A DNA stretch of 64,000 bases. Source: Cohnella candidum. GTDB lineage: Bacteria > Bacillota > Bacilli > Paenibacillales > Paenibacillaceae. The position numbers were made by a program, and so were the translations under genes. Below are positions 53,451 to 62,013 of the stretch, one piece after another (within the stretch, counting starts at the first letter, position 1; each line of letters begins with the position of its first letter). Where the stretch lies: the NCBI RefSeq assembly GCF_003713065.1, contig NZ_CP033433.1:2977001-3041000 (forward strand), given 5' to 3'. Below the pieces are notes generated by a model. The model did no database searches. It worked only from the letters and a program-made list of their open reading frames with translations, and had not been told where the DNA came from.

Positions 53451-54530
53451 TTAGGCCGGCACGATCAGGCCGACCTCCCCTATTTTCCAAATCATATAGA
53501 ACAGGACGCCGACGAGGCCGCCGTAAAGCAGGCCCATGCGCAATCGCACGCCAAGCGGAACTTCGTAATAATGCTCATCTTCGTACAGCCGGCCTTCCAT
53601 ACGCACCGTAAACGTCAGTTTGCGGACCTCGTCCGGCCCCTTGACCTGCGTCAGCACGACCCGGTCGATCAGACAAGGCTGAGGCAAGCTCAGCTCGCCC
53701 CTGAACGACAGGACATCCCAAGAGAATTCCACCACGTGCTCCCCGTCCAGCCGGCAGTAGGCCGTGAACGGAAGCTCCCGGCGATGGGATTCCCCGGCGA
53801 AATACCAAGGAGGGAGGAGCGGGTCGACGTCCGCCCGGTACTCGCCTTCCACCGCGTATTGCCGGGTATTCCTGCGGTCGCGGATGAATCTCTTATACAT
53901 TTCCCATAAAAACAAGAGCCAGATATAGAAAAAGATAAAGCCGCCGTACTTCCAGATAATGAACGGGCCGAGCACCGCCCCGACGAGCCAGAGCCAGCGG
54001 CTGACCGCCGTCACGATCCGGCCTCCGTCGAGAGGATGGATCGGCATCAGGTTGATCAGGTTGAGGAAAAACCCGGTGTAGGCTAACGCATACCAGATCG
54101 ATTCCCCGCTCATTGAACCGATCGCATAGCAGACGAAGGCGCCGACCGTTCCGAGCAATGGCCCGCCGATCCCGATATAAGCCTCGGTGGCCGCATCTTT
54201 CGGATTGCGCTTGAGCAGAATCAAAGCTCCCACGAAAGGAATGAACATCGGGGCGTTGACCGGCACCTTCGCCCGGCGGGCCGCCCATACGTGACCGAGT
54301 TCGTGGACGAGCAGCAGCAGGACGAAGCCGACCGCGAACGTCCAAGGATAAATCAAGGCATAGGCCCCAATGCTGAGAGCCATCGTGGCGAGCGGCTTGC
54401 CGGCTTTCAGCAGGAACAGCAGCGCCGGTTTCAGCTTGCTCAACAGGACGAGCAGGCCCGTTCCCGCCGCCCATGGCCCGCCGCTTCGCTTTTTCTTTTG
54501 GACCGGGACGTCATGCTCCGGCACCGCCAT
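53451..54530 (-). CDS. Site-2-protease-like M50 membrane metalloprotease
   Basis: 359 residues with about six membrane helices. The zinc site is HELGHVWAA (about 76-80), and the second motif is HPLDGGR (about 166-172). A cytoplasmic C-terminal region of about 120 residues with a final membrane helix is attached. No PDZ domain is seen. Family members cut transmembrane anti-sigma factors or signal remnants; the target is unknown. Confidence 0.9.
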   Translation of the reverse strand: MAVPEHDVPVQKKKRSGGPWAAGTGLLVLLSKLKPALLFLLKAGKPLATMALSIGAYALIYPWTFAVGFVLLLLVHELGHVWAARRAKVPVNAPMFIPFVGALILLKRNPKDAATEAYIGIGGPLLGTVGAFVCYAIGSMSGESIWYALAYTGFFLNLINLMPIHPLDGGRIVTAVSRWLWLVGAVLGPFIIWKYGGFIFFYIWLLFLWEMYKRFIRDRRNTRQYAVEGEYRADVDPLLPPWYFAGESHRRELPFTAYCRLDGEHVVEFSWDVLSFRGELSLPQPCLIDRVVLTQVKGPDEVRKLTFTVRMEGRLYEDEHYYEVPLGVRLRMGLLYGGLVGVLFYMIWKIGEVGLIVPA

Positions 54531-54582
54531 TGCCGTTCCCCCGCTTTCCGCCGTCTATCGATCAAGCTCGTGATTCGTACGG

Positions 54583-54945
54583 CTACCAGTTTTGCTCGTA
54601 CAAGTCTTCTTTGAAGCCTACCGTCACCTTGCGGCCATCCGTCACGACCGGCCTTTTGATGAGGCGGCCGTTGCTCGCGAGCAGCGCCATTTTCTCCTCG
54701 TCCGTCATGCCGGGAAGGCGGTCCTTCAACCCCATCTCGCGGTAGACTTCGCCGGAGACGTTAAACCATTTCTGAATCGGTAGACCGCTGAGAGGAACCC
54801 ATTTTCGGAGCTGTTCCACCGTCGGCGCTTCCTCCCATAAATTATGGGAGTCCAGTTCGTAACCCTTGTTTTGCAGCCATTTGACCGCGCTGCGGCAAGT
54901 TCCGCAAGGCGGATATTGAAAGATCGTCAATTTTCCTTGTGCCAT
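54583..54945 (-). CDS. ArsC/Spx-family thioredoxin-fold protein
   Basis: 120 residues. An N-terminal CGTC motif (PPCGTCRSAVKWL) marks the redox centre, followed by WFNVSGEVYREMGLKDRLP and the conserved RPVVTDGRKVTVGF near the end. It resembles the YffB/Spx/MgsR branch of the arsenate-reductase fold. Enzymatic arsenate reduction is not certain; a redox or RNA-polymerase-binding role is possible. It overlaps the end of the pseudouridine synthase gene by 19 bases. Confidence 0.88.
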   Translation of the reverse strand: MAQGKLTIFQYPPCGTCRSAVKWLQNKGYELDSHNLWEEAPTVEQLRKWVPLSGLPIQKWFNVSGEVYREMGLKDRLPGMTDEEKMALLASNGRLIKRPVVTDGRKVTVGFKEDLYEQNW

Positions 54946-55901
54946 GCCCGTAAAGCTCCTTCCAAATTGCGTAAATCTGCCGGGAGAGCGGCGTTCAGCT
55001 TAAGCGGTTCTCCCGTGACCGGATGCCGGAACGAAAGCCGGATCGCATGCAGGGCTTGCCTTCCGATCACGCCCTTCAGCGACGTCGACAGCGCCGAAGC
55101 CTGCCAAACGGCATCCGAATAATAGTCGTCCCCGATCAAGGGACAGCCCGCGTGAAGCATATGGACCCGGATCTGGTGCGTGCGTCCCGTGCCCAGCCGG
55201 ATGTCGAGCGCGGATGCGCCGCCGCAGGCGTAGCTCTCGGCCACTTCATAGAAAGTCTGCGACGGCGCTCCGTCCTCTCGCACGATCCGGCGATGGGGAT
55301 CCTCCGAGGATCTGCCGATCGGGGCATTCACTTCCCCGCTCCGTTCCGGCGGCTCGCCGTACACGTAGGCGCGATAAAGCTTTTCCACCGTTCCTGCCGT
55401 CATTTGCTCCGCCAGCTGCTGGTGGGCGAACGCATGCTTGGCCACGACGACCAAGCCGGACGTCCATTCATCCAGCCGGTGCACCGGGTGAAACCGGGAC
55501 TTCTCGCCCCGTTCCTTCCAGTAATGGACGATGCCGTTCGCCAGCGTGCCCATGTAATGGCCGGTCGTCGGATGAACGATCTGTCCCGCGGGTTTGTTCA
55601 CGACGAGCAGATGGTCGTCCTCGAATACGATGTCCAATTCCATTGGCTGAGGCAAAATGTCCGGCGATTCCTCGCGCTCGATTCTGAGCTCGATGAGATC
55701 CCCCGCGGCCACCGCCTCGTTCGTCCTCGTCCGGCGGCCGTTCACGGTGATGCCGACTTCCGTCGACTTCAGCTTGACCAGCAGCCTTCGCGAGATGCCG
55801 AGCCGGCGCTGCAGCACCTCCCGCAGAAGCCTTCCGTCGTCGGAAGCCTCCGCTTGCAACGCGATCGGTTCATAATAACGATTGCCTGTTTCCGAAGTCA
55901 C
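54927..55901 (-). CDS. RluA-family pseudouridine synthase
   Basis: 324 residues from GTG at 55901, chosen because GGAGG lies 8 bases ahead and it overlaps the previous stop as GTGA. A short S4-like N-terminal domain (ISRRLLVKLKSTEVGITVNGRRTRTNEAV) precedes the catalytic fold with the Asp in FHPVHRLDEWTSGLVV and LGTGRTHQIRVHM. It isomerises uridines in 23S rRNA or tRNA; position not inferable. Confidence 0.92.
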   Translation of the reverse strand: MTSETGNRYYEPIALQAEASDDGRLLREVLQRRLGISRRLLVKLKSTEVGITVNGRRTRTNEAVAAGDLIELRIEREESPDILPQPMELDIVFEDDHLLVVNKPAGQIVHPTTGHYMGTLANGIVHYWKERGEKSRFHPVHRLDEWTSGLVVVAKHAFAHQQLAEQMTAGTVEKLYRAYVYGEPPERSGEVNAPIGRSSEDPHRRIVREDGAPSQTFYEVAESYACGGASALDIRLGTGRTHQIRVHMLHAGCPLIGDDYYSDAVWQASALSTSLKGVIGRQALHAIRLSFRHPVTGEPLKLNAALPADLRNLEGALRAWHKEN

Positions 55902-56485
55902 TCCGCCGGCCTCCGCTTGAACACGTTCGCGCCGCGCTCGTATTCCGCGTCCGGCACGCCCAGACGGGCGTTCGCCGCACGGGCGGCGGTGAACAGGAAG
56001 TCCGACAGCCGGTTCAAATAACGGCGCACTTCGGCCGGACACGGCCGTTCCGCCGCAAGCGCGACGACCCGCCGCTCGGCCCTTCTGCATACCGTCCGGC
56101 AGACGTGCAGCAGCGCGGCCGGCGGGCTTCCTCCCGGCAGAATGAACCGCTGAATCGGCGGCGTTTGCTGCTCGTATTCGTCGATCCACCGTTCGAGGCG
56201 GTTCGTCATCTCGTCGTTCACTTTCATTTTATCGGGCTCCGGGGAAGCATAGGACAGGTCGGATCCGCAATCGAACAGCTCGTGTTGGATCAAAATCAGC
56301 CGTTCCGCCATATCTCCCCAGACGCCGGCATCCTCGCAAGCCATCCAGGCGGCGGCTTGCCCGACGAACGAGTTCAGCTCGTCAATCGTTCCGTACGCTT
56401 CTATGCGGACGTCGTCTTTGGCGACACGTCCTCCCCCGATCACCGACGTTTTTCCTTCATCGCCGGTTCGGGTATAAATGTTCAT
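55898..56485 (-). CDS. Cob(I)alamin adenosyltransferase, PduO type
   Basis: 195 residues. It adds the adenosyl group from ATP to cob(I)alamin or cob(I)yrinic acid diamide. The P-loop-like N-terminus reads YTRTGDEGKTSVIGGGRVAKDD; helix-bundle motifs RFILPGGSPPAALLHVCRTVCRRAERR and YLNRLSDFLFTAARAAN are present. Its start overlaps the end of cobU by 29 bases and its stop overlaps the pseudouridine synthase start. Confidence 0.94.
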   Translation of the reverse strand: MNIYTRTGDEGKTSVIGGGRVAKDDVRIEAYGTIDELNSFVGQAAAWMACEDAGVWGDMAERLILIQHELFDCGSDLSYASPEPDKMKVNDEMTNRLERWIDEYEQQTPPIQRFILPGGSPPAALLHVCRTVCRRAERRVVALAAERPCPAEVRRYLNRLSDFLFTAARAANARLGVPDAEYERGANVFKRRPAE

Positions 56486-57068
56486 CCGTCTGGTTCCCCC
56501 GTTTCACTCGGTGCCCTTTCACTTCAGCCGCCATGCCGGCGGTCAGGCGGTACACGGCATGGCTTTCTTCGGCCAGGATCCGCAGGGCCCGCGCCAGCTC
56601 GACTGCGTATAACCGCTCCCACGGATCGGGGCACAGGCCGGCGTAAGGCTCTTCGGCGACGACGATCCTTTTGCCTTGATAAGCCAGCAGCGCCTCCAGC
56701 AGCTCGCGGATCGTTCCTTCTCCCGGCCGCTCCAGTGCGTGAGGTTCCTGCCCTGCTGCCTTCGCATGACCGATGGCGGCACGAAACCATCCCGAAAGGC
56801 TGTCCACCACGAGCACGCGCCGATCGGCCAAGTACACGTTCGATTCGCGGTTAATCCGATCGATGCTTGAGGCCATCGCCGAGTCCGCCGTGAGCTCCTT
56901 CCACGCCAAGCCGGCGGAAAGGGAATCCTCTTCATAATCATGCCGGTTTCCTTCATTGGGGAAGGGGGGGCAGGAAAACCGGATGGATTCCCGTCCGAGC
57001 GAACGCGCCCACTTCATCGCATAAGCCGATTTTCCGCTTCCGACACCGCCGGTGATGAGCAGCAGCAC
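56457..57068 (-). CDS. cobU: Adenosylcobinamide kinase / guanylyltransferase
   Basis: 203 residues from GTG at 57068, chosen for AGGGGGG upstream and because it starts directly at the P-loop strand (VLLLITGGVGSGKSAYA). Other conserved features are VVDSLSGWF-like Walker B and VAEEPYAGLCPDPWERLY. It phosphorylates adenosylcobinamide and attaches GMP in the nucleotide-loop assembly of cobalamin. Together with the adenosyltransferase it suggests salvage of corrinoids. Confidence 0.88.
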   Translation of the reverse strand: MLLLITGGVGSGKSAYAMKWARSLGRESIRFSCPPFPNEGNRHDYEEDSLSAGLAWKELTADSAMASSIDRINRESNVYLADRRVLVVDSLSGWFRAAIGHAKAAGQEPHALERPGEGTIRELLEALLAYQGKRIVVAEEPYAGLCPDPWERLYAVELARALRILAEESHAVYRLTAGMAAEVKGHRVKRGNQTDEHLYPNRR

Positions 57069-57118
57069 CCTCGTCCCCCCTTGTCCCGCACTATCCCCAC
57101 TATAGCATAATCGCCAAT

Positions 57119-57161
57119 AAAAAAACGACATCGCCGCCCTTGCGGGCAGGGACTGTCGTTT
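57119..57161 (-). terminator. Terminator of the Spo0E-like gene
   Basis: AAACGACA (57123-57130) pairs with 57154-57161, with an inner GCCC/GGGC stem. Seven T follow on the minus strand. Confidence 0.85.
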
Positions 57162-57187
57162 TATAGATTGGTAGTATTTCCGAGCTT

Positions 57188-57463
57188 TCAGCGGGCTTTC
57201 TTGCGCCCCGTGGTCCACTGCATCATGTATTCGTTGATCTTCAAATCCAGCTGCCGGCTGATCATGATGACGGGGTCCGCCGTGAAGGACGCTTCCTTCA
57301 AAAACGTTTCCGCCATCTTCCGGCGAAGATCGTCGATATCCCTGACCAATTGGGTGCCGCCCTGGGGCTTTCTCTGCCATTCCGATGTCCGGTCAGTTCT
57401 GGAGTCCGCATGGCTATCGGTCTGGGGGACTTGGGAATAATCGTAGATTTCTGCCGAGTCCAT
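57188..57463 (-). CDS. Spo0E-like aspartyl-phosphate phosphatase
   Basis: 91 residues from ATG at 57463, chosen for GGGAG 7 bases upstream. A short disordered N-terminus (about 45 residues) is followed by a helical hairpin (RDIDDLRRKMAETFLKEA and DPVIMISRQLDLKINEYM). The SRQLD motif corresponds to the SQELD signature of Spo0E phosphatases, which dephosphorylate Spo0A-P and delay sporulation. Substitution of Gln-Glu by Arg-Gln makes activity less certain. Confidence 0.78.
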   Translation of the reverse strand: MDSAEIYDYSQVPQTDSHADSRTDRTSEWQRKPQGGTQLVRDIDDLRRKMAETFLKEASFTADPVIMISRQLDLKINEYMMQWTTGRKKAR

Positions 57464-57566
57464 GTTAACACTCCCTTCTATCCTGTCATCCGAAACGCTT
57501 TGAAAACCATTGGTAATTATAGCAGTCTCTACTACATTAAACAACTAAAATCGCTAGAAATCAGCT

Positions 57567-58793
57567 TTATTTGATTTTGTTCAAAAAATTTCCAATCCGT
57601 TCGAGCGCTTCGTTCAGTTGAGCGACCGAAGTGGCGTAGCAGCAGCGGAGGAAGCCCTCGCCGCCTTTGCCGAACACGTGGCCTGGCACCGCGGCGACCT
57701 TCGCCTCCAGCACCAGCCGCTGGGCGAATTCCTCCGAGGTCATGCCGGTCGATTGGATCGACGGGAACGCATAGAAGGCGCCCTGTGGCTCGTGGCACGG
57801 CAGACCCATTTGGCGGAAGCCTTGCACGACCAGCCGTCTGCGTTGGTTGTACGATTCGATCATCCGGTCCTTCTCTTCCATGCCGGTGGGGCTCAGCGAT
57901 TCCAGCGCGGCGACTTGGCCCATGATCGGGGCGCACATGATCGTATATTGGTGGATTTTCAGCATGGCGCTGATGATGTCGGGATGGCCGCAGGCGTATC
58001 CCATGCGCCAACCGGTCATCGCAAACGCTTTGGAAAAGCCGCTGACGAGGACGGTGCGGTCCTTCATGCCCGGAAGCGAAGCGATGCTCACGTGTTTGGA
58101 ACCGTAAGTCAGCTCGGCGTAAATTTCGTCCGAAATGACGATCAAGTCGTGCTCCACCACCAGTTTGGCGATCGGGAGCAGGTCTTCGTAGGTCATGATG
58201 CCGCCCGTCGGGTTGCTCGGGAAGCAAAGCACGAGCACCTTGGACCGCGGCGTGATGGCCGCGCGCAAGTTTTCGGCGGTCAACTTGAAGTTGTCCTTGG
58301 CGAACGTTTCGATGCCGACCGGGACCCCGCCGACCAGCGAGCTGATCGGGGCATAGGGGATGTAAGTCGGCTCGGGGACCAGGATTTCGTCGCCCGGCTC
58401 GATCAGCGCCCGAAGCGCGAGGTCGATCCCTTCGCTGCCGCCGACGGTGACGAGAACTTCCTTGCCCGGATCGTAGTTCAGGGAGAACTGGTCGTTTAAG
58501 TAGCGGCAGATCGCTTCCCGAAGCTCCGGCGTGCCAGCGTTGGGCGTGTACTGCGTCTTTCCTTTTTCCAGGGAGTAGACCGCCGCGTCGCGCACCCGCC
58601 AGGGGGTGACGAAATCGGGCTCGCCCACGCCCAGCGAAATGATGTCTTTGTCTTTGCTGTTGCTGACCAAGTCAAAAAAGCGCCGGATCCCCGATGGAGG
58701 AATGGCGCGTGCGCTGGCATTCAAATAATGCTTCATGCCCGATTCGACGGGCGGCTGCGTCATCGTCTGCGAAAATTCCTTGTCTTTGATCAT
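57567..58793 (-). CDS. alaT: Aminotransferase of the AlaT/PatA family
   Basis: 408 residues, class I PLP fold. Lys in VSGFSKAFAMTGWRMGYACG, with VGEPDFVTPWRV, NAGTPELREAI, GGSEGIDLALRALI, PEPTYIPY, CFPSNPTGG and YATSVAQLNEALERI. It lies immediately after an Lrp/AsnC-type regulator, as alaT follows alaR in B. subtilis, so alanine-glutamate transamination is the best guess. Confidence 0.88.
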   Translation of the reverse strand: MIKDKEFSQTMTQPPVESGMKHYLNASARAIPPSGIRRFFDLVSNSKDKDIISLGVGEPDFVTPWRVRDAAVYSLEKGKTQYTPNAGTPELREAICRYLNDQFSLNYDPGKEVLVTVGGSEGIDLALRALIEPGDEILVPEPTYIPYAPISSLVGGVPVGIETFAKDNFKLTAENLRAAITPRSKVLVLCFPSNPTGGIMTYEDLLPIAKLVVEHDLIVISDEIYAELTYGSKHVSIASLPGMKDRTVLVSGFSKAFAMTGWRMGYACGHPDIISAMLKIHQYTIMCAPIMGQVAALESLSPTGMEEKDRMIESYNQRRRLVVQGFRQMGLPCHEPQGAFYAFPSIQSTGMTSEEFAQRLVLEAKVAAVPGHVFGKGGEGFLRCCYATSVAQLNEALERIGNFLNKIK

Positions 58794-58832
58794 GGGACAC
58801 CGGTCCTTTGCGCTGAGCTGACGGCAGGAGCG

Positions 58833-59324
58833 TTACGGGGAAACCAACAGACGCCCGTCGTCCTCGAATTCCTCGAAAATGATGCCGTCTTGCTTGTATT
58901 TTTTCAAAATGAAGAACGTTTTGGTGGAAATGACCGAATCGATCGTCGACAGCTTATTGGAGACGAAGGAGGCGACTTCCTTCAGGTTTTTGCCTTCGAT
59001 TTCCACGCACAAATCGTACGCGCCGGACATCAGGTACACCGATTTCACTTCGGGATACAGGTAGATGCGCTCCGCGATGCTTTCGAAGCCGCGGCCGCGT
59101 TCCGGGGTGCATTCCACCTCGATCAGCGCGGTTACCTTCTCGTCGTCCACCTTGCTCCAGTTGACGACGGTCGCGTATTTCACGATGACGTGATCTTGTT
59201 CCATCTCCGAGATCGCGGCGGAAACTTCTTGTTCTTCTGCGCCGAGCATCGTGGCGATCGTAGAAGGCTGCAGTCGCGCGTCTTCCTTGAGCAGATCCAG
59301 GATGCTTAATTTCAATTGGTTCAT
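58833..59324 (-). CDS. alaR: Lrp/AsnC-family regulator (AlaR-like)
   Basis: 163 residues. The N-terminal helix-turn-helix (ILDLLKEDARLQPSTIATMLGAEEQEVSAAISEM) is followed by an AsnC-type ligand domain (VTALIEVECTPERGRGFESIAERIYLYPEVKSVYLMSGAYDLCVEIEG). Members form octamers around an amino-acid ligand. It is the first gene of a two-gene unit with the aminotransferase, so it probably tunes alanine synthesis. Confidence 0.9.
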   Translation of the reverse strand: MNQLKLSILDLLKEDARLQPSTIATMLGAEEQEVSAAISEMEQDHVIVKYATVVNWSKVDDEKVTALIEVECTPERGRGFESIAERIYLYPEVKSVYLMSGAYDLCVEIEGKNLKEVASFVSNKLSTIDSVISTKTFFILKKYKQDGIIFEEFEDDGRLLVSP

Positions 59325-59452
59325 CGCAATCCCTCTTTATCTACGTCCGGTCCGGTCCCAGCGTGCGGCAAGGAGCCTCTGGACGTTTAAATTACTCTTC
59401 ATATTACATCAAAAACAGGCTCCGTGTGAAGAAAAATAAAGGGCGGCCCGGT

Positions 59453-60133
59453 TTACAACAGCTTGGGAAAACGTGGATGGTTCCCATCCGGTTTCCAAGC
59501 ATGGGAACGTAAAGTTCCTCCACCGACGGCTTGAAAGAGTCCGCACTCCTGCAACCGGTCCGCGATTTGCCTGGAAGTTCGGTAACCGCATCCGAAATAT
59601 CCCTGAATGTCAGTCAGCCGAATCGGCCGTCCTAACCGCAAGGCCAGTTTTACGGTCTCCATGTCGCGGTCGTATGCCTCCTCCGTAGCATTTCCTCCCG
59701 TTCCGAATAATCGCCCGATTAACTGCAAAAGCAATTGCTGCCACACTTTCGGACGCTCAAGCAAATCATCGTACCCGATGCGGATCACGATCCAACCGTC
59801 CAGCGTCAGGTGCATCTGACGAATCCGTTCGTCGCAAAATTGCTTTCTCGAAATATCTCTCAAATGAGCGCCGATGCCATCCACTTCGATTGCTATTCGT
59901 ATTGGAGGACGTATGTAGGCGAAGTCGATGAACCGTCTGCCTTCCAAAAAGTCCCTCACCTCATATTCCGGATGCAGCTATTCGAAATGGCCAAAAGCGG
60001 GGTGCCAAACATTCTTTAGCATGGTGATCTCGCCGTGCCCGTGCCCGACCTCCAAGCGCCGCCTGCGTTCTCCGGTTCTCCTCTGCAGGTGTCCGTCCAA
60101 CCATTTTCGATGTTCCGACTCAAATCGATCCAT
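59453..60133 (-). pseudogene. DUF559/endonuclease-like gene interrupted by an in-frame TAG
   Basis: Reading the minus strand from ATG at 60133 (GGAGG 8 bases upstream) gives MDRFESEHRKWLDGHLQRR and continues through VWHPAFGHFE to a TAG at codon 52 (59978-59980). The same frame then resumes with LHPEYEVRDFLEGRRFIDFAY and IAIEVDGIGAHLRDISRKQF to the stop at 59453, 227 codons in all. The parts on both sides of TAG read as one protein of the restriction-endonuclease-like (DUF559/VSR) type with IEVDG as a likely acidic motif. CAG to TAG is the simplest cause. A GTG at 59959 could start a shorter 168-residue product, but it lacks a good ribosome binding site. Confidence 0.82.
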
Positions 60134-60165
60134 ATTGGCTTCCTCCTCATGTCCGCGAAAACAAA

Positions 60166-60207
60166 AACGCCGCCCGACCGGAAGAGGGTTCTCCGGCAGA
60201 GCGGCGT
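60166..60207 (-). terminator. Terminator upstream of the interrupted gene
   Basis: ACGCCGC (60167-60173) pairs with 60201-60207, with an inner CCGG stem. On the minus strand TTTTTGTTTT follows. It probably ends the cysteine synthase unit. Confidence 0.8.
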
Positions 60208-60288
60208 ATGCTTTACGCCCAGCTACTCATATCCATTCTTTTACATTTTGGCCTGCTTGGGTGAATTTGTCTAGGGATTCTACGAAAA

Positions 60289-60475
60289 TTAATGCTTTCT
60301 GACACTAATTTGCGTGCAACGGGCGATGAGCAGCGGGAGTTATTGCTTTTCGACGCTAATTCGGAATAAATGGGGCTCCGATCGGCAGTTTAGAGCAAAG
60401 TTAGTGTTCAAAAGCAATAACTCCGACTAAAGTGCCTCAACATTCTCGGAGTTGGTGTCACAAAGCAATAAATCG
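60289..60475. repeat. Four related 25-30-base elements, two direct and two inverted
   Basis: Copies at about 60289-60312 and 60335-60364 read TTATTGCTTTnnGACnCTAATT on the plus strand; copies at about 60397-60425 and 60448-60475 carry the same core on the minus strand (GTTnGTGTnnnAAAGCAATAA on plus). The 384-base interval 60134-60517 contains these elements and a terminator and no gene that I can support. Confidence 0.8.
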
Positions 60476-60517
60476 GCTCAAAACGATGGAGAGTGGTGTC
60501 TCCAGCCTGCTGCTCGC

Positions 60518-61435
60518 TCAGAAAATCCCCATGCTGAGATACCGCTCGCCCGTGTCGGGCGCGATGCAGAGGACGCGCTTGCCCGGCCCGAGCCGGCGGG
60601 CGACCTGCAGCGCCGCCCAGACGGACGCGCCGGAGGACGGTCCGACAAGGATGCCCTCCTTTGCGGCAAGCTGCCGCATCGTACCCAGCGCGTCCTCATC
60701 CGTCACGCGGATGATTTCGTCGTAGACGGACGTGTTCAAGATCGCCGGCACGAACCCCGGGCTGGTGCCGACCAACTTGTGCGGCCCCGGCTCCCCGCCG
60801 CTCAGCACCGGCGAGCCGTCGGGCTCCACGACGGCGATGTGCAGGCCGGGGAGCCTCTCGCGCAGCGTCTCGCCGACGCCGGTGATCGTCCCGCCCGTTC
60901 CTGCGGTCGCGACGAAGGCATCGAGTAGCCCGTCGGTCTGCTCGAGAATTTCGAGCGCCGTCGTCGTGCGGTGGATGTCAGGGTTCGCGGGATTTTCGAA
61001 CTGGTTCGGCATGTAGCTGCCCGGAATCTCCGCCAACAGGCGCCGGGCTTCCGCAATGGCGCCCGGCATCCGAAGCGCGGCCGGCGTCAGTACGACTTCC
61101 GCTCCGTATGCCTTGAGCAGCGCGATCCGTTCCTTCGTCATGTTATCCGGCATGACGAGAATGAGCCGGTAGCCGCGGGCGGCGGCGTTCATGGCCAGAC
61201 CGATGCCCGTATTGCCGCTCGTCGGCTCAACGATGACCGAGCCGGGAGCGATCATTCCACGCGCCTCGGCATCCGCCACCAATCCCCAAGCGGCCCTGTC
61301 TTTGACGCTGCCGCTCGGGTTCATTTTCTCCAGCTTCACCAAAACTTCCGCGACGTCCTCTCCCGCGATACGCCGGAGGCGGACCGCCGGCGTATCCCCG
61401 ATGAGTTCGGTAACGGAACGGACGGCCTTGCTCAT
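60518..61435 (-). CDS. Cysteine synthase family enzyme (CysK-like)
   Basis: 305 residues from ATG at 61435, which overlaps the previous stop as ATGA. PLP-binding Lys is in MNPSGSVKDRAAW (about 44). Other motifs: EPTSGNTGIGLAM, QFENPANPDIHRTTTALEI, ATAGTGGTITGVGETLRE and GPSSGASVWAAL. It replaces the acetyl group of O-acetylserine with sulfide, or acts on a related substrate. There is almost no ribosome binding site of its own, so translation is probably coupled to the upstream gene. Confidence 0.92.
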   Translation of the reverse strand: MSKAVRSVTELIGDTPAVRLRRIAGEDVAEVLVKLEKMNPSGSVKDRAAWGLVADAEARGMIAPGSVIVEPTSGNTGIGLAMNAAARGYRLILVMPDNMTKERIALLKAYGAEVVLTPAALRMPGAIAEARRLLAEIPGSYMPNQFENPANPDIHRTTTALEILEQTDGLLDAFVATAGTGGTITGVGETLRERLPGLHIAVVEPDGSPVLSGGEPGPHKLVGTSPGFVPAILNTSVYDEIIRVTDEDALGTMRQLAAKEGILVGPSSGASVWAALQVARRLGPGKRVLCIAPDTGERYLSMGIF

Positions 61436-61971
61436 GGCCGCTTGCCCGAACGGGCCGTGCCTGCTTGGCTGAGCCGGCGCGCGATTTGGCTGCGCCCTTC
61501 TTCCGAAAGGGTCTGTTGTACCGTGAAGCAAGCCGGGCAAACGTACACGGTATAAGAGAACGGCGCCTCCAACACGGGCTGCCCCAGTTCATCCGGAACG
61601 CGCGGCCGGAACGCCGACGGCGCCACTTGCGCTTCGCCCGCCTCGAGCATATACTCCCGGCAATGCGGGCATTCCGGCACGACGTCCTGCTCGTCGAGCA
61701 GCTTCTCCACGGATTCCTCGAACCGAAGCAGCGCCTCGTTCTTCTCCGTCAGCTCCCCGTCGTCCACCCACGACAAGTCTTCCCCACTTTCCGACGAATC
61801 CCCGCCGGTGTACTCCTCTTCTTCTTCCTCATCCTCTTCGTCGCCGAGACCGATCCTCAGCGTCCGGTATCCGTCCAATTCGTTCTCGCAGACCGGGCAA
61901 AATTTTTCCGGTTCGGCGCCTTCTTCCTGCGGAATCTCGCTTTGGCACCACGGACATACGACTACGGACAT
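61432..61971 (-). CDS. Zinc-ribbon protein of unknown function
   Basis: 179 residues from ATG at 61971 (GGAG 8 bases upstream; an in-frame GTG at 61995 has no site). Four CxxC pairs occur: CPWC and CPVC near the N-terminus, CPHC about 102 and CPAC about 147, suggesting two zinc ribbons. An acidic run (DEEDEEEEEEYTGGD) separates the first ribbon from the rest. It is translationally coupled to the cysteine synthase gene. It may be a metal or protein-binding scaffold. Confidence 0.72.
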   Translation of the reverse strand: MSVVVCPWCQSEIPQEEGAEPEKFCPVCENELDGYRTLRIGLGDEEDEEEEEEYTGGDSSESGEDLSWVDDGELTEKNEALLRFEESVEKLLDEQDVVPECPHCREYMLEAGEAQVAPSAFRPRVPDELGQPVLEAPFSYTVYVCPACFTVQQTLSEEGRSQIARRLSQAGTARSGKRP

Positions 61972-62013
61972 GTTCCTCGCTCCTCGCTTTTCCACGAAAG
62001 TACGTCTGGTTTT

